Positions 16,595 to 25,746 of a stretch of 49,007 nt of DNA are shown piece by piece. The stretch covers positions 1-49,007 of the forward strand of contig JAWKWA010000027.1 in assembly GCA_041397765.1 (NCBI GenBank), in the 5' to 3' direction. The position numbers and the translations under genes are program-made. Every line of letters begins with the position of its first letter. The first letter of the stretch is position 1. The stretch comes from JAWKWA01 sp041397765. Its GTDB lineage: Bacteria; Pseudomonadota; Alphaproteobacteria; Rhizobiales; Hyphomicrobiaceae. The notes beneath the pieces are model-generated. The model worked only from the letters and a program-made list of their open reading frames with translations. It did not search any database and was not told where the DNA came from.

Positions 16595-17203
16595 CTACAC
16601 CTTTTTGCGCAGACCGACGACGCCCGGCGTCGCGCCGAACCGCTCGATCCAGCGCATGACGCCCGGATAGCCCGAGAGGTCGAACTCGCCCTCGTCGGCG
16701 ACATGCGTGTAGGCATAGAGCGCGATATCGGCGACCGTCATGGTCTCGCCCGCCAGCCAGTCGGCTTGGCCGAGCCGGCGCTCCATCACGGCGAGAGCCC
16801 TGTGGCCCTTCTCCCAGATGGCGGGCAGGCGATCCATATTGGCGGCCTTCGCCTTCTGATAGGCGATGACGTTTCTTGCGACGGCGATGTATGGCTCGTG
16901 GCTGTACTGCTCGAAGAACAGCCATTCGAAAACCCGGGTGCGGGCGAGCCCGGGTGGCGGCATCAGCCCTGTGCCTTCCGCGAAGTGGCAGAGGATCGCA
17001 TTCGATTCGGTGATCACCGTGCCGTCGGCCATGACGACGATCGGCACTTTGCCGTTCGGGTTGAGCGCGAGAAAGCCCGCCGTCTGCGTCGCGCCCGCAT
17101 TGGAGTCGGTCTCCACCCAGCGATAGCTGTTCCCGGTCAGGTCGAGCGCCTGACGCACCTTCCAGCAATTGCCGGAAGGCCAGTAGCCGTAGACATCGAT
17201 CAT
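16595..17203 (-). CDS. Glutathione S-transferase family protein
   Basis: A 202-residue protein with an N-terminal thioredoxin fold (MIDVYGYWPSGNCWKVRQAL), the cis-proline NGKVPIVV and the glutathione-gamma-glutamyl site ITESNAI, followed by the all-helical C-terminal domain with the GST-C signature (MTVADIALYAYTHVAD). The cysteine in SGNCWK sits near the usual catalytic Ser/Cys. It may conjugate or reduce small electrophiles. It is convergent with the metallophosphoesterase and 67 bp downstream of the degenerate SDR. Confidence 0.85.
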   Translation of the reverse strand: MIDVYGYWPSGNCWKVRQALDLTGNSYRWVETDSNAGATQTAGFLALNPNGKVPIVVMADGTVITESNAILCHFAEGTGLMPPPGLARTRVFEWLFFEQYSHEPYIAVARNVIAYQKAKAANMDRLPAIWEKGHRALAVMERRLGQADWLAGETMTVADIALYAYTHVADEGEFDLSGYPGVMRWIERFGATPGVVGLRKKV

Positions 17204-17270
17204 TGCCGATCTTCCCGAAGGCGTGCGGACGGCGAAGGCGGCGGACTGCCGACGATCGGCCGCGCCGATC

Positions 17271-18041
17271 TCACAGCGCGACGGTCGTTCCGGAGATACT
17301 CCGCGAGCGCTCCGAGCACAGATGCAGGACGACGCCGGCGAGCTGTCGCGCGGCGCCGATGCGCCCGAGCGGAATGCGGTCGTTGCGTCGCCGCCCCTCG
17401 CCCTCGCTGTCTCCACCGCTCTCCGCACCCGCCGCATAGACGGCATTGATGCGGATGCCATGTGCAGCCTCGCAGGATGCGAGCTGGCGCGTCATGGTCT
17501 CCAGCGTGGTCCGCGTCATGTCCGAGACCAGCGCTGCCGCCGGACGCCGGTCGGGCCGTGCCGTCAGCACGTTGATGATGGTGCCCTGAAGGCGCGCGTC
17601 GCGCATCCGCTTGGCGGCGAGCGCCGTCAGCCGCGCCGGGATCTGCAAGGTATCGCAGACCAGATCGTCGATCTCGTCCTCCTCGGCATTCTCATCGAGC
17701 ACGGTCGTGTCGACCTCGCTCGCACGGATCACGATGTCGAGGCCGCTGAAGGCATGGCCGACCGCGATGGCCAGCCTCTCCAGTGCGGCGCGATCCTCGA
17801 TCGGACCCTGGAACACACGCAGGCTTTCGGCCTTCTTCCCGACCCGTCCGGCGACACGCAGCATCTGCCCGCCCTGCCGGTCGAAATGGAGCACGAGCCG
17901 GCAGCCCGCCTCTGCAAGAGCACGTGCGATCGCCGCGCCGACGCCGCGCCGCGCACCGGTCAGGAGCACGCGCTTGCCGGCGAGATCGGGATAGGCGGGG
18001 AGTTCGGAAGCCGGCGACAGGCCGAGGGGGAGAACGGTCAT
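17271..18041 (-). CDS. SDR-fold protein lacking the catalytic Ser-Tyr-Lys triad
   Basis: A 256-residue short-chain dehydrogenase/reductase fold. The nucleotide motif LLTGARRGVGAAIARALAEA is intact (TG-x3-G-x-G). The active-site features are not: NNAG is replaced by IRASEV, the catalytic Ser strand reads INVLTARPD, and the Tyr-x3-Lys position aligns with Ser-x3-Arg in LVSDMTRTTLETMTRQLA. The later GIRINAVYAAG is recognisable. It is probably a binding or regulatory pseudoenzyme rather than a dehydrogenase. The start MTVLPLGLSPAS is the first ATG before the fold. It is divergent from the TipF-like gene across 259 bp that contains a CtrA-like site. Confidence 0.75.
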   Translation of the reverse strand: MTVLPLGLSPASELPAYPDLAGKRVLLTGARRGVGAAIARALAEAGCRLVLHFDRQGGQMLRVAGRVGKKAESLRVFQGPIEDRAALERLAIAVGHAFSGLDIVIRASEVDTTVLDENAEEDEIDDLVCDTLQIPARLTALAAKRMRDARLQGTIINVLTARPDRRPAAALVSDMTRTTLETMTRQLASCEAAHGIRINAVYAAGAESGGDSEGEGRRRNDRIPLGRIGAARQLAGVVLHLCSERSRSISGTTVAL

Positions 18042-18116
18042 GCAACTTGATCCATCTACTCGATCTCGCGGGTGATTTGCCGTCTGCTGGCACCCGTGAA
18101 ACTCATGCCGAATCGG

Positions 18117-18131
18117 TAAAGCAAGGCTTAA
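18117..18131. promoter_or_regulatory. CtrA-like site upstream of the TipF-like gene
   Basis: The sequence TAAA-N7-TTAA (on the other strand TTAA-N7-TTTA) differs by one base from the CtrA consensus TTAA-N7-TTAA. It lies in the divergent region about 76 bp from the SDR start and 170 bp from the TipF-like start. CtrA controls flagellar and cell-cycle genes in alphaproteobacteria, which fits a TipF-like target. The match is by eye only. Confidence 0.35.
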
Positions 18132-18300
18132 GTGATGGAAAGGCGGAAATGCGACGGGGAGCAAAAATGCCGATGCCGATACCCCTGTGTGCAAGGCCAA
18201 AAAAACTGAGGACAGCACCGGTGAGGGAGTTGCATTGGCGACCCCGGAGAGGAAACCCTGCCTCCCTAGAGATTCGAGGGAATCAGGATTCGGTGTCACC

Positions 18301-20178
18301 ATGAACGAAACCAGCCACGCGCCGTCGCGGTCCGGTCCGCAGAGCGCCCTCTCGGGCCGGGACTATCTTGTCATCTCCTGTGCCGCGATCGCCGCTGCTG
18401 CGTTCGGTTTCGGCCTGGGTTTCCATGCGGGTCTGAACGGGGTTCTCGCCATCGCCGGCGCGATCGTCCTGTTCTTCGGCCTCGGCACGCTGCACCTCGT
18501 CAAGCGGCGGCTCGAGAGCGTCGGCCGCATCCGCTCCAAGGTCGATCACCTCGAGGAGGCCGTGCACGGCATGCGTGCCGGCGCCTATGACGACGCCGAT
18601 CACGCCGGGCTGCCGGCCGGCGTGCTGCCGGACGGCAGCGCTGGTGCGGAGAGCGAGACCGGGCACGGCTGGGGTGAGCCGGGTGTTGTCGACGATCTCG
18701 TCCGCAAGCTCGCCGACGAGCTCGGACGCGACGATGGTGCGGACGAGGCGGGTGCCTCCCACGCCGTCGCCGGGCCGGCCGGCCGGCCGGTGCGCGAGCC
18801 GTCGGCCATGCCCGATCATGGCTTGCGTGCCGGGGGGACCCCGGCCGGGGACCTCTCCCCCGCCGCGCGGATGCCCGCCGAGCGCGCCTCCGCCGAGCGT
18901 CCGCTCCAAGGGTCGCGCCATGCCGGCGAACCGAGATCGTCGGGCGAGCCGAGGCTCCAGGGCGAGATGCGCGGCGAGCCGCGCCACGCGCCGCCGATGG
19001 CACCTGCCGCACCGCCCCGCGAGATGGGCCGCGACCTTCGCTCGCCAATCGCCCGCGAGCTACCCGCCCGCGAGCCCGTCGGACGTCCGCTGCCCGCTCG
19101 CGAGACGCCCGACATGGTGGCCGGCCGCGATCCCCAAGTCGAGCGTGCGCCGGCGTTCGGCCGCGCGGTCCCGGCTGCCGACAGGGGCGAGCGTCCCGTC
19201 ATGAAAGCGGCGGCCCCGACCAATCGTCCAGCGACCGCGGAGCGGTCCGCCGCGGTGGCCGAGCCCGTGGCCAAGGTCGAGCGGACGCCTGCTGCCGAGC
19301 GGGTGGCGGCCGAGCCAGCCCCCGCACTCGGCGCCGCCGGTGCGACAGCGGGCCGTGCGCCGGTGCGGACCGCTGCCGGCCGCATCGACCCGACACTCGT
19401 CGCCGACACCCTCGCAGGCGGCTCTGCTGCCTCGCTGGTCGAGATCCATCTGCAACCCGTGCTCGATCTCGGCGAGCGCAAGGCGCGCTTCTACTCGGTC
19501 TGCCCGCGCATCCGCGCGGCCGGTGGCGAGCTGATCGCGCCCGCCGACTATCAGCGGATGGCGGAGGAGACGGGCGCCCTCGTCGCCATCGAGGAGGCGG
19601 TGCTGACCCGCACCATCCAGATCCTGAAGGCGCTGGTCGACCGGCAGAAGGCCAAGCCCTTCCTGCTCAGCCTGTCGGCGCGCTCCCTGAGCGACGCGAC
19701 CTTCCTCAGGCTGTTCCTCGAGATGATGAAGGCCAACCGTCCGATGGCCAACTACCTCGTCTTCGAGATCGCCCAGGACGAGTTCCTCGGCCTCGGCCGC
19801 ACCGAGCGCGAAAGCATGGATGCGCTGGCCCGTCTCGGCTTCCGATTCGCGCTCGACCGGGTGACCAGCCTCGACATCGACGAGAACGCCCTGGTCGGCG
19901 CCCGGGTCGGCTTCGTCATGGCCGAGCCGGAGACCCTGCGCCGTGAAGAGTCGAGGGTCGGGGCGAGCTATCTCGCCGACCGTGTGACGGCCTATCGCGA
20001 TGCCGGCATCGAGGTCATCGCCGAGGCGGTCGCCAGCGACGCCGACATCGTCCTCGCCAAGGTGCTCGGCATCTCGCTGGGCGTCGGCCGCCAGCTCTCC
20101 GAGCCGCGACCGCTGCGGCCCGAGCTGCTCGGCGAGACGGCCGCGCCGGCAGCGCGACGTGGCAGTGGCGCCGCCTGA
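18301..20178 (+). CDS. Membrane-anchored protein with degenerate EAL domain (TipF-like)
   Basis: A 625-residue protein. Two membrane helices (about 22-41 and 45-66) are followed by a short coiled segment (RIRSKVDHLEEAVHGMR). A long Pro/Ala/Arg-rich disordered linker covers roughly 85-370, and an EAL-type domain runs from about 375 to 600. The EAL catalytic signatures are lost: the ExL position reads YSVCPRIR, the DDFG loop reads LDRVTSL, and the ExVE region reads EVIAEAVAS. It therefore should not degrade cyclic di-GMP but may bind it. Two N-terminal helices plus an inactive EAL domain match Caulobacter TipF, a c-di-GMP receptor for flagellar placement, although this linker is much longer. 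No flagellar genes are nearby. The start MNETSHAPSR is preferred over in-frame upstream codons. Confidence 0.75.
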   Translation: MNETSHAPSRSGPQSALSGRDYLVISCAAIAAAAFGFGLGFHAGLNGVLAIAGAIVLFFGLGTLHLVKRRLESVGRIRSKVDHLEEAVHGMRAGAYDDADHAGLPAGVLPDGSAGAESETGHGWGEPGVVDDLVRKLADELGRDDGADEAGASHAVAGPAGRPVREPSAMPDHGLRAGGTPAGDLSPAARMPAERASAERPLQGSRHAGEPRSSGEPRLQGEMRGEPRHAPPMAPAAPPREMGRDLRSPIARELPAREPVGRPLPARETPDMVAGRDPQVERAPAFGRAVPAADRGERPVMKAAAPTNRPATAERSAAVAEPVAKVERTPAAERVAAEPAPALGAAGATAGRAPVRTAAGRIDPTLVADTLAGGSAASLVEIHLQPVLDLGERKARFYSVCPRIRAAGGELIAPADYQRMAEETGALVAIEEAVLTRTIQILKALVDRQKAKPFLLSLSARSLSDATFLRLFLEMMKANRPMANYLVFEIAQDEFLGLGRTERESMDALARLGFRFALDRVTSLDIDENALVGARVGFVMAEPETLRREESRVGASYLADRVTAYRDAGIEVIAEAVASDADIVLAKVLGISLGVGRQLSEPRPLRPELLGETAAPAARRGSGAA

Positions 20179-20516
20179 CGGACACCGACGGCGCGGGAGA
20201 GCGGTGGGCCATCGCACGTCGCCTCCGCCCTCACGAATGCCTGATTGTACGGGCCTTCGCACCCGATGACGGAAAGCAACCGCGGCTCCTTGATCGGGCC
20301 GCGGGCTGTGCGGGAGGGGCGTCTCGTCCCTCCCGCATCCAGTTTTCCGCGCCCTCCTCGCAGCTTGCCGCGCCATACCGGGAACTTGCCGCGACCGCTA
20401 CCGGACTGCTAACCACGTCGCGACTGGCCGAAGCCGGCTGTCGCGCGGGGCGCGCGAGACAGTCGCGGCAGCACCGCCCCATTCGCGCCGGCTGGCGATC
20501 TTCGAGGAGAGCACGC
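20179..20516. other. Intergenic stretch with one strong hairpin
   Basis: About 340 bp between two plus-strand genes. It holds the hairpin described separately and, near its end, the ribosome site GAGGAGAGC of the HAD gene. I find no convincing small gene. Confidence 0.5.
20309..20346 (+). terminator. Hairpin terminator candidate after the TipF-like gene
   Basis: A perfect 10-bp inverted repeat, TGCGGGAGGG and CCCTCCCGCA, with a 9-nt loop, is followed within 6 bases by a short T-run (AGTTTTCC). It lies 130 bp after the TipF-like stop and would separate that gene from the HAD gene. Confidence 0.6.
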
Positions 20517-21407
20517 ATGAGCGAGCGGGACGGCCTGGCGCGCGACGTGCCGATCATCGAGTCGCTCGCCGCCATCGCCGGGCGCTACGACGCCTTGCTC
20601 TGCGATGTCTGGGGCGTGGTCCACAACGGCCTCGAGCCCTTCGAGCCGGCATCGCGCGCTCTCACCCGGTTCCGCGAGACGGGCGGCACCGTCGTCCTCA
20701 TCACCAATGCGCCGCGTCCCTTCGGACCGGTCGTCCAGCAACTCGATCGCATCGGTGTGCCGCGGACCGCCTATGACGCGGTGGTGACCTCGGGTGACGT
20801 GACGCGCGCGCTCATCGTGCGCGAGGGCGGCGGCCGGATCTTCCATCTCGGCCCCCGCAAGGATCTCGGCATCTACGAGGGGCTCGAGGTCGCGCGGGTC
20901 GAGGAGGCGGCAGCCACGGCGGTGGTCTGCACCGGCTTTCTCGGCGACGACAGCGTCGGCGAGGACACCGAGACGCCGGACGAGTATCGCGACATGCTGC
21001 TGCGCTTCAAGGCGCGCGGCCTCGCCATGATCTGCGCCAATCCTGATATCGTCGTCGAGCGCGGATCGGAGCTCGTCTATTGCGCGGGCGCACTCGCGGC
21101 GGCCTACGAGAAGATCGGCGGCCGGGTGCTCTATGCGGGCAAGCCGCACGGACCGATCTATGAGGAAGCGATCGCGCGCGTGGCGTCGCTTCGCGGCGAT
21201 CCCGTCGCCAAGGCGCGCCTCCTGGCCATCGGCGACGGGCTGCGCACCGACATGGCCGGCGCCGAGGCCTACGGGCTCGACGCGCTGTTCATCCCCTCCG
21301 GCGTCCATGTCGCGAGCGGCCGCGAGCTCGATCAGGCGCTCATCGCCGAATTGTTCCGCCTCACCCGCTTCCGCCCCGTCGCCGCCATCGACGAGCTGAA
21401 ATGGTAG
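20517..21407 (+). CDS. HAD-superfamily hydrolase, subclass IIA (TIGR01459 type)
   Basis: A 296-residue phosphatase-like protein. Motif I is YDALLCDVWGVVHNG, where the first Asp is the nucleophile and the usual second Asp is Trp, a hallmark of the TIGR01459 group. Motif II is VLITNAPRP, the class IIA cap follows, and motifs III/IV are YAGKPHGPIYEEA and LAIGDGLRTDMAGAEAYGLD. It probably dephosphorylates a small phosphometabolite; the substrate is unknown. A GAGGAGAGC ribosome site precedes the ATG. It is convergent with the quinone reductase. Confidence 0.85.
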   Translation: MSERDGLARDVPIIESLAAIAGRYDALLCDVWGVVHNGLEPFEPASRALTRFRETGGTVVLITNAPRPFGPVVQQLDRIGVPRTAYDAVVTSGDVTRALIVREGGGRIFHLGPRKDLGIYEGLEVARVEEAAATAVVCTGFLGDDSVGEDTETPDEYRDMLLRFKARGLAMICANPDIVVERGSELVYCAGALAAAYEKIGGRVLYAGKPHGPIYEEAIARVASLRGDPVAKARLLAIGDGLRTDMAGAEAYGLDALFIPSGVHVASGRELDQALIAELFRLTRFRPVAAIDELKW

Positions 21408-21432
21408 GACGCTTCGTCCGCCACGCGCCGGC

Positions 21433-22431
21433 TCACACCGTCAGCACGATCTTGCCGATATGGCTGCTCGTCTCCATCAGCCGGTGCGCGGCGGCGGCCT
21501 CGCCGAGCCGAAAGCTGGCCGCCATCACCGGCCGCACTCGCCCGTCGGCCACCAAGGGCCAGACCTCGCGCTCGATCTCGGCGGCGAGCCGCGCCTTGAA
21601 GGCGTTGGTGCGCGGCCGCAGCGTCGATCCGGTCAGCGTCAGGCGCTTCACCATCATCCGCGTGAAGTCGATCTCGGCCCGCGACCCCTTGAGGAAGGCG
21701 ATCTGCACGATACGGCCATCCTCGGCGGCGGCGTCGATGTTGCGCGCGATATAGTCGCCGCCGACCATGTCGAGGATCACGTCGGCGCCGCGTCCCTCGC
21801 TCGCGGCCTTCACCGCCGCGACGAAATCCTCCGACCGGTAGTCGATCGCGAGATCCGCGCCGATCCGGCGGCATGCCTCGCATTTGTCGGCCGAACCGGC
21901 GGTCGCCGCCACTTTGGCGCCGCGGGCATGGGCGATCTGGATGGCCGTCGTGCCGATGCCGCTCGAGCCGCCATGGACGAGCAGCCATTCCCCGGCCTTC
22001 AGGCCGCCGCGCTCGAAGACATTGTGCCAGACGGTGAACACGGTTTCCGGCAGCGCCGCCGCCTCGGTGACCGAGAGGCCGGCCGGCACCGGCAGACAGG
22101 CACCCGCCTCGGCGATGGCATAGGGCGCATAGCCGCCGCCGTTCAGCAGCGCCGTGACCTTCTCGCCCTCGCGCCAGCGCGTGACGCCCTCGCCGAGCGC
22201 CGCGACCTCGCCGGCCGCCTCGAGACCGGGCAGCGGCGAATGCCATTTCGGCGGTGGATAGGCGCCCGAGCGCTGCAGCAGATCGGGCCGGTTGACGCCC
22301 GCCGCCGCAACCTTCAGCAGCACCTGACCGGGGCCGGGCCGCGGCACGAGCATCTCGACCGCCTCCAGCACCTCAGGACCGCCCGCGCGTGCGATCGCGA
22401 TCGCCGTCATGCTTGCCGGGAGCGACGTCAT
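21433..22431 (-). CDS. NAD(P)H quinone oxidoreductase, PIG3-type MDR family
   Basis: A 332-residue zinc-free medium-chain reductase. It shows GVNRPDLLQRSGAYPPP near the N-terminus and the nucleotide-binding GGSSGIGTTAIQIAHARGAK at about residues 150-170. The C-terminal TLTGSTLRPRTNAFK is characteristic of the PIG3/TIGR02824 group, and the protein ends HIGKIVLTV. It reduces quinones or enones with NADPH. The gene is divergent from the DUF1192 gene, an arrangement I have seen in other Hyphomicrobiales. Ordinary housekeeping enzyme. Confidence 0.9.
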   Translation of the reverse strand: MTSLPASMTAIAIARAGGPEVLEAVEMLVPRPGPGQVLLKVAAAGVNRPDLLQRSGAYPPPKWHSPLPGLEAAGEVAALGEGVTRWREGEKVTALLNGGGYAPYAIAEAGACLPVPAGLSVTEAAALPETVFTVWHNVFERGGLKAGEWLLVHGGSSGIGTTAIQIAHARGAKVAATAGSADKCEACRRIGADLAIDYRSEDFVAAVKAASEGRGADVILDMVGGDYIARNIDAAAEDGRIVQIAFLKGSRAEIDFTRMMVKRLTLTGSTLRPRTNAFKARLAAEIEREVWPLVADGRVRPVMAASFRLGEAAAAHRLMETSSHIGKIVLTV

Positions 22432-22555
22432 GGTGCTTCATCCTTTCTTGGCTGCCTCGCCTGCGATGCTTCGCACGGTCGGCGGCCCCATGACAACCTG
22501 GCGCGGCCTCGGCTCCAGATCGCGGCCGGACGCGCCGTCACGCAAGGAGACGACG

Positions 22556-22747
22556 ATGGATCTCGACGACCTCCTGCCACGCAAGAAGCCGGCGGGCGTG
22601 ACGCTCGGCGAGGACTTGTCTCGCCTGTCGATCCCCGACCTCGAGGCCCGTCTCGCGCTCCTCGACGACGAACGCCGCCGCGTCGAGGCCGAGATCGACG
22701 CGCGCAAGGCCACCCGCGCCGCCGCCGATGCGGTCTTCAAGTCGTGA
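22556..22747 (+). CDS. DUF1192 small protein
   Basis: A 63-residue protein starting MDLDDLLPRKKPAGVTLGED, then LSRLSIPDLEARLALLDDER and a charged helix. This is the DUF1192 pattern of alphaproteobacteria, with a short coiled-coil from about residue 26 to 52. The ATG follows AAGGAGACGACG, a strong ribosome site, which fixes the start; the frame is open further upstream but not coding-like. No function is known for the family. Confidence 0.85.
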   Translation: MDLDDLLPRKKPAGVTLGEDLSRLSIPDLEARLALLDDERRRVEAEIDARKATRAAADAVFKS

Positions 22748-23039
22748 ATGATGGGCAGTCTGGAGGGGGCATTAGGCAGATGATTGAGGTGATGGGTCAT
22801 GCCAGCGAGCGGAGGATCTGACTTTCGCGAGATGGCATGCGCGCGTGGGGTTGGTGGACGGCCGCGCGCAATCGAAGGAGATACCGGCGCGCATCCAACC
22901 GGATCACGAGTCGAAACGCATGCACGCCGGTAGAACCGGTGAACCGTGATCTCCTGCCGGCAACTCCCGACCGCCTACTGCCGACTGCCATTTCCACCTC
23001 ATCCACACCTTATCCTTCAAAGCTCCGGAGCCAGATCCC

Positions 23040-23909
<870 letters not shown>

Positions 23910-23919
23910 CGCGGTTGGG

Positions 23920-24282
23920 CTAGAGATTGTCCTCGAGCGTCCTGACGAAGACGGCGAGCGTGCAGCCGGTCTCGGTGCGCGAATTGTGCTCGGTGCCTTC
24001 TTTCAACAGCACGAAATCGCCCGGCCGGAACACCGTGCCGTCGTTCTCGATGAGCTCGCCCTCGAGCACCAGGAACTGCTCGTCGCAGGTGTGGCGATGC
24101 GGCTGCGACGCCGTGCCCGGCTCCATGCGGTAGATGGTGAAGCCCGCGCCCTCGGGAAAGCTCGGATCGAGCTGCACGAAGGACTGGCCGGCGAGCGGCG
24201 CGCCATCGACGATGAACGGCTTGAACACGGCGGCATCGCGGATATTGACGACGATGCGCTCCGATGGGCTGGTCGGCTTCAT
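23920..24282 (-). CDS. Small single-domain cupin protein
   Basis: A 120-residue cupin-2 protein. The metal motif is SQPHRHTCDEQFLVLEGEL (His-x-His-x4-Glu), with the second half GDFVLLKEGTEHNSRTETGC supplying the last His. The start MKPTSPSERIVVN follows GGAAGGAGCC, a strong ribosome site. It could be an isomerase, dioxygenase or sensor; the sequence does not say. It lies in the same direction as the class V PLP enzyme but 283 bp apart, with an inverted repeat between, so it is probably a separate unit. Confidence 0.75.
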   Translation of the reverse strand: MKPTSPSERIVVNIRDAAVFKPFIVDGAPLAGQSFVQLDPSFPEGAGFTIYRMEPGTASQPHRHTCDEQFLVLEGELIENDGTVFRPGDFVLLKEGTEHNSRTETGCTLAVFVRTLEDNL

Positions 24283-24503
24283 GGTGTCGGCTCCTTCCAA
24301 AGCAGGTTCACACGAGCGGTCCCCCGCCGACGCAGCGATCGATGCCAATCAGAGCCCGAGCGGCGCTCGCCCCGCTCCCGCCCTCTTCAGGCTGCCTTGA
24401 CGCCAGTCCGATTCCGACATCTGCATCCCGTTTCAGAACCCGTGAGAGCAAATGTCGAAATCATGAGAACCACTAGCAAGCTTATGATTCTAGTTGAGTT
24501 TTT

Positions 24504-24559
24504 GAATTTGACACTTGAGAACGAACTTCGCAGCAACCGGGACACGAAGTGTCAAATTC
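24504..24559. repeat. 13-bp perfect inverted repeat in an AT-rich island
   Basis: GAATTTGACACTT and its exact complement AAGTGTCAAATTC are separated by 30 bp. The hairpin starts 6 bases after the stop codon of the class V PLP enzyme gene (minus strand). The surrounding 140 bp are distinctly AT-rich. On the minus strand it is followed by AAAAAC rather than a T-run, so it is not a standard terminator. It may stabilise the operon mRNA or be a paired protein-binding site (TTTGACACTT on each arm). Confidence 0.7.
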
Positions 24560-24565
24560 GCTCCA

Positions 24566-25741
24566 CTAGGACGCGACCGCTTCGCACAGTCGCGTGATCT
24601 CGTCCTCGGTGTTGAAGTAATGCACCGAGGCGCGCACGAGATCGGCGATGCCGCGTCCCTCGAGGTCGATCCGCGCCGACGAGGCGCGCGACACCGAGAC
24701 GTTGATCGCGCGCTCGCGCAGCCGGTCGCGCAGCGCCTCGCAATCGACGCCGGCCTTGCGAAATGTGACGATCGCGCACGTCTCGGCGCCGAGGTCGTGC
24801 AGCGTGACGCCCGGGATGGCCGCAAGGCGCTGGCGCAGATCGCCCGCGAGCCGCCGGTTCCGCGCCGCGATCGCATCGAGGCCGATGGCGAGGGCGTAGT
24901 CGGCCGCCGCGCCGAGACCGAGCCGGCCCGCCACATAGCTCTCCCAGTTCTCGAAGCGGCGGGCATCCGGGCGCAATTCGAAGGTCTGAAGGCCGGTCCA
25001 GCGCGCCGCCTCCAGGTCGATCATGACGGGATCGAGCCGCTCGAGCGCTTCACGCGCCACATAGAGAAAACCGGTGCCGCGCGGTGCCCGCAGGAATTTG
25101 CGGCCGGTCGCCGACAGCATGTCGCAACCGATGGCGCCGACATCGACGGGCATCTGGCCGACCGACTGGCAGGCATCGAGCAGGTAGAGCACGCCATGCG
25201 CGCGCGCGACGCGCCCGACCGCGGCAGCCGGATTGACGAGCCCGCCCTGCGTCGGCACATGCGTGATGGCGATGAGACGCGTGCGCGGACCGATCATCCT
25301 GTCGAGCGCGGCGACGTCGATCTGGCCGCTCTCGTCGTCGGGCACGACGTCGATGACGATGCCCTTGCGCTTCTCGGTCTGCAGGAGAGCGAGATAGTTG
25401 CTGACATATTCGGAGCGGCAGGTGATGACGCGGTCGCCGGCCGCGAGCGGCACCGAGTAGAACGCCATGTCCCAGGCCCGCGTCGCGTTCTCGACATAGG
25501 CGATCTCGTCGGGCCGGGCACCGACGAGCCGCGCGAGCGAGCCATACATCGCCTCCAGCGCATCGGCGCGACGGTCGGCCGCCTCGTAGCCGCCGATCTC
25601 CTGCTCGAGGGCGAGGTGATCGAGCACGGCCCGCGTGACGGGCAGCGGCTGCAGCGACGAGCCGGCATTGTTGAAATGGGCGAGGCGCCCGCACGCGGGC
25701 GTGTCGGCGCGGACCGCCGCGATGTCGATGGCCTCGCCCAT
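24566..25741 (-). CDS. Class V PLP-dependent aminotransferase/lyase
   Basis: A 391-residue PLP enzyme of the cysteine desulfurase/isopenicillin-epimerase-like fold. The PLP-anchoring Lys215 is in SATGRKFLRAPRGTGFLY. Asp189 (YLLDACQS) and His161 (AITHVPTQGG) are the usual cofactor contacts. The N-terminal HFNNAGSSLQPLPV resembles the epimerase/transaminase branch rather than IscS, and no IscS-type catalytic cysteine loop is seen. It starts 5 bp after the stop of the GcvT-fused dehydrogenase, so the two proteins are made together and may act on the same compound. Substrate unknown; an amine, amino acid or hydroxyamino acid is plausible. Confidence 0.85.
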   Translation of the reverse strand: MGEAIDIAAVRADTPACGRLAHFNNAGSSLQPLPVTRAVLDHLALEQEIGGYEAADRRADALEAMYGSLARLVGARPDEIAYVENATRAWDMAFYSVPLAAGDRVITCRSEYVSNYLALLQTEKRKGIVIDVVPDDESGQIDVAALDRMIGPRTRLIAITHVPTQGGLVNPAAAVGRVARAHGVLYLLDACQSVGQMPVDVGAIGCDMLSATGRKFLRAPRGTGFLYVAREALERLDPVMIDLEAARWTGLQTFELRPDARRFENWESYVAGRLGLGAAADYALAIGLDAIAARNRRLAGDLRQRLAAIPGVTLHDLGAETCAIVTFRKAGVDCEALRDRLRERAINVSVSRASSARIDLEGRGIADLVRASVHYFNTEDEITRLCEAVAS

Positions 25742-25746
25742 CGTCG

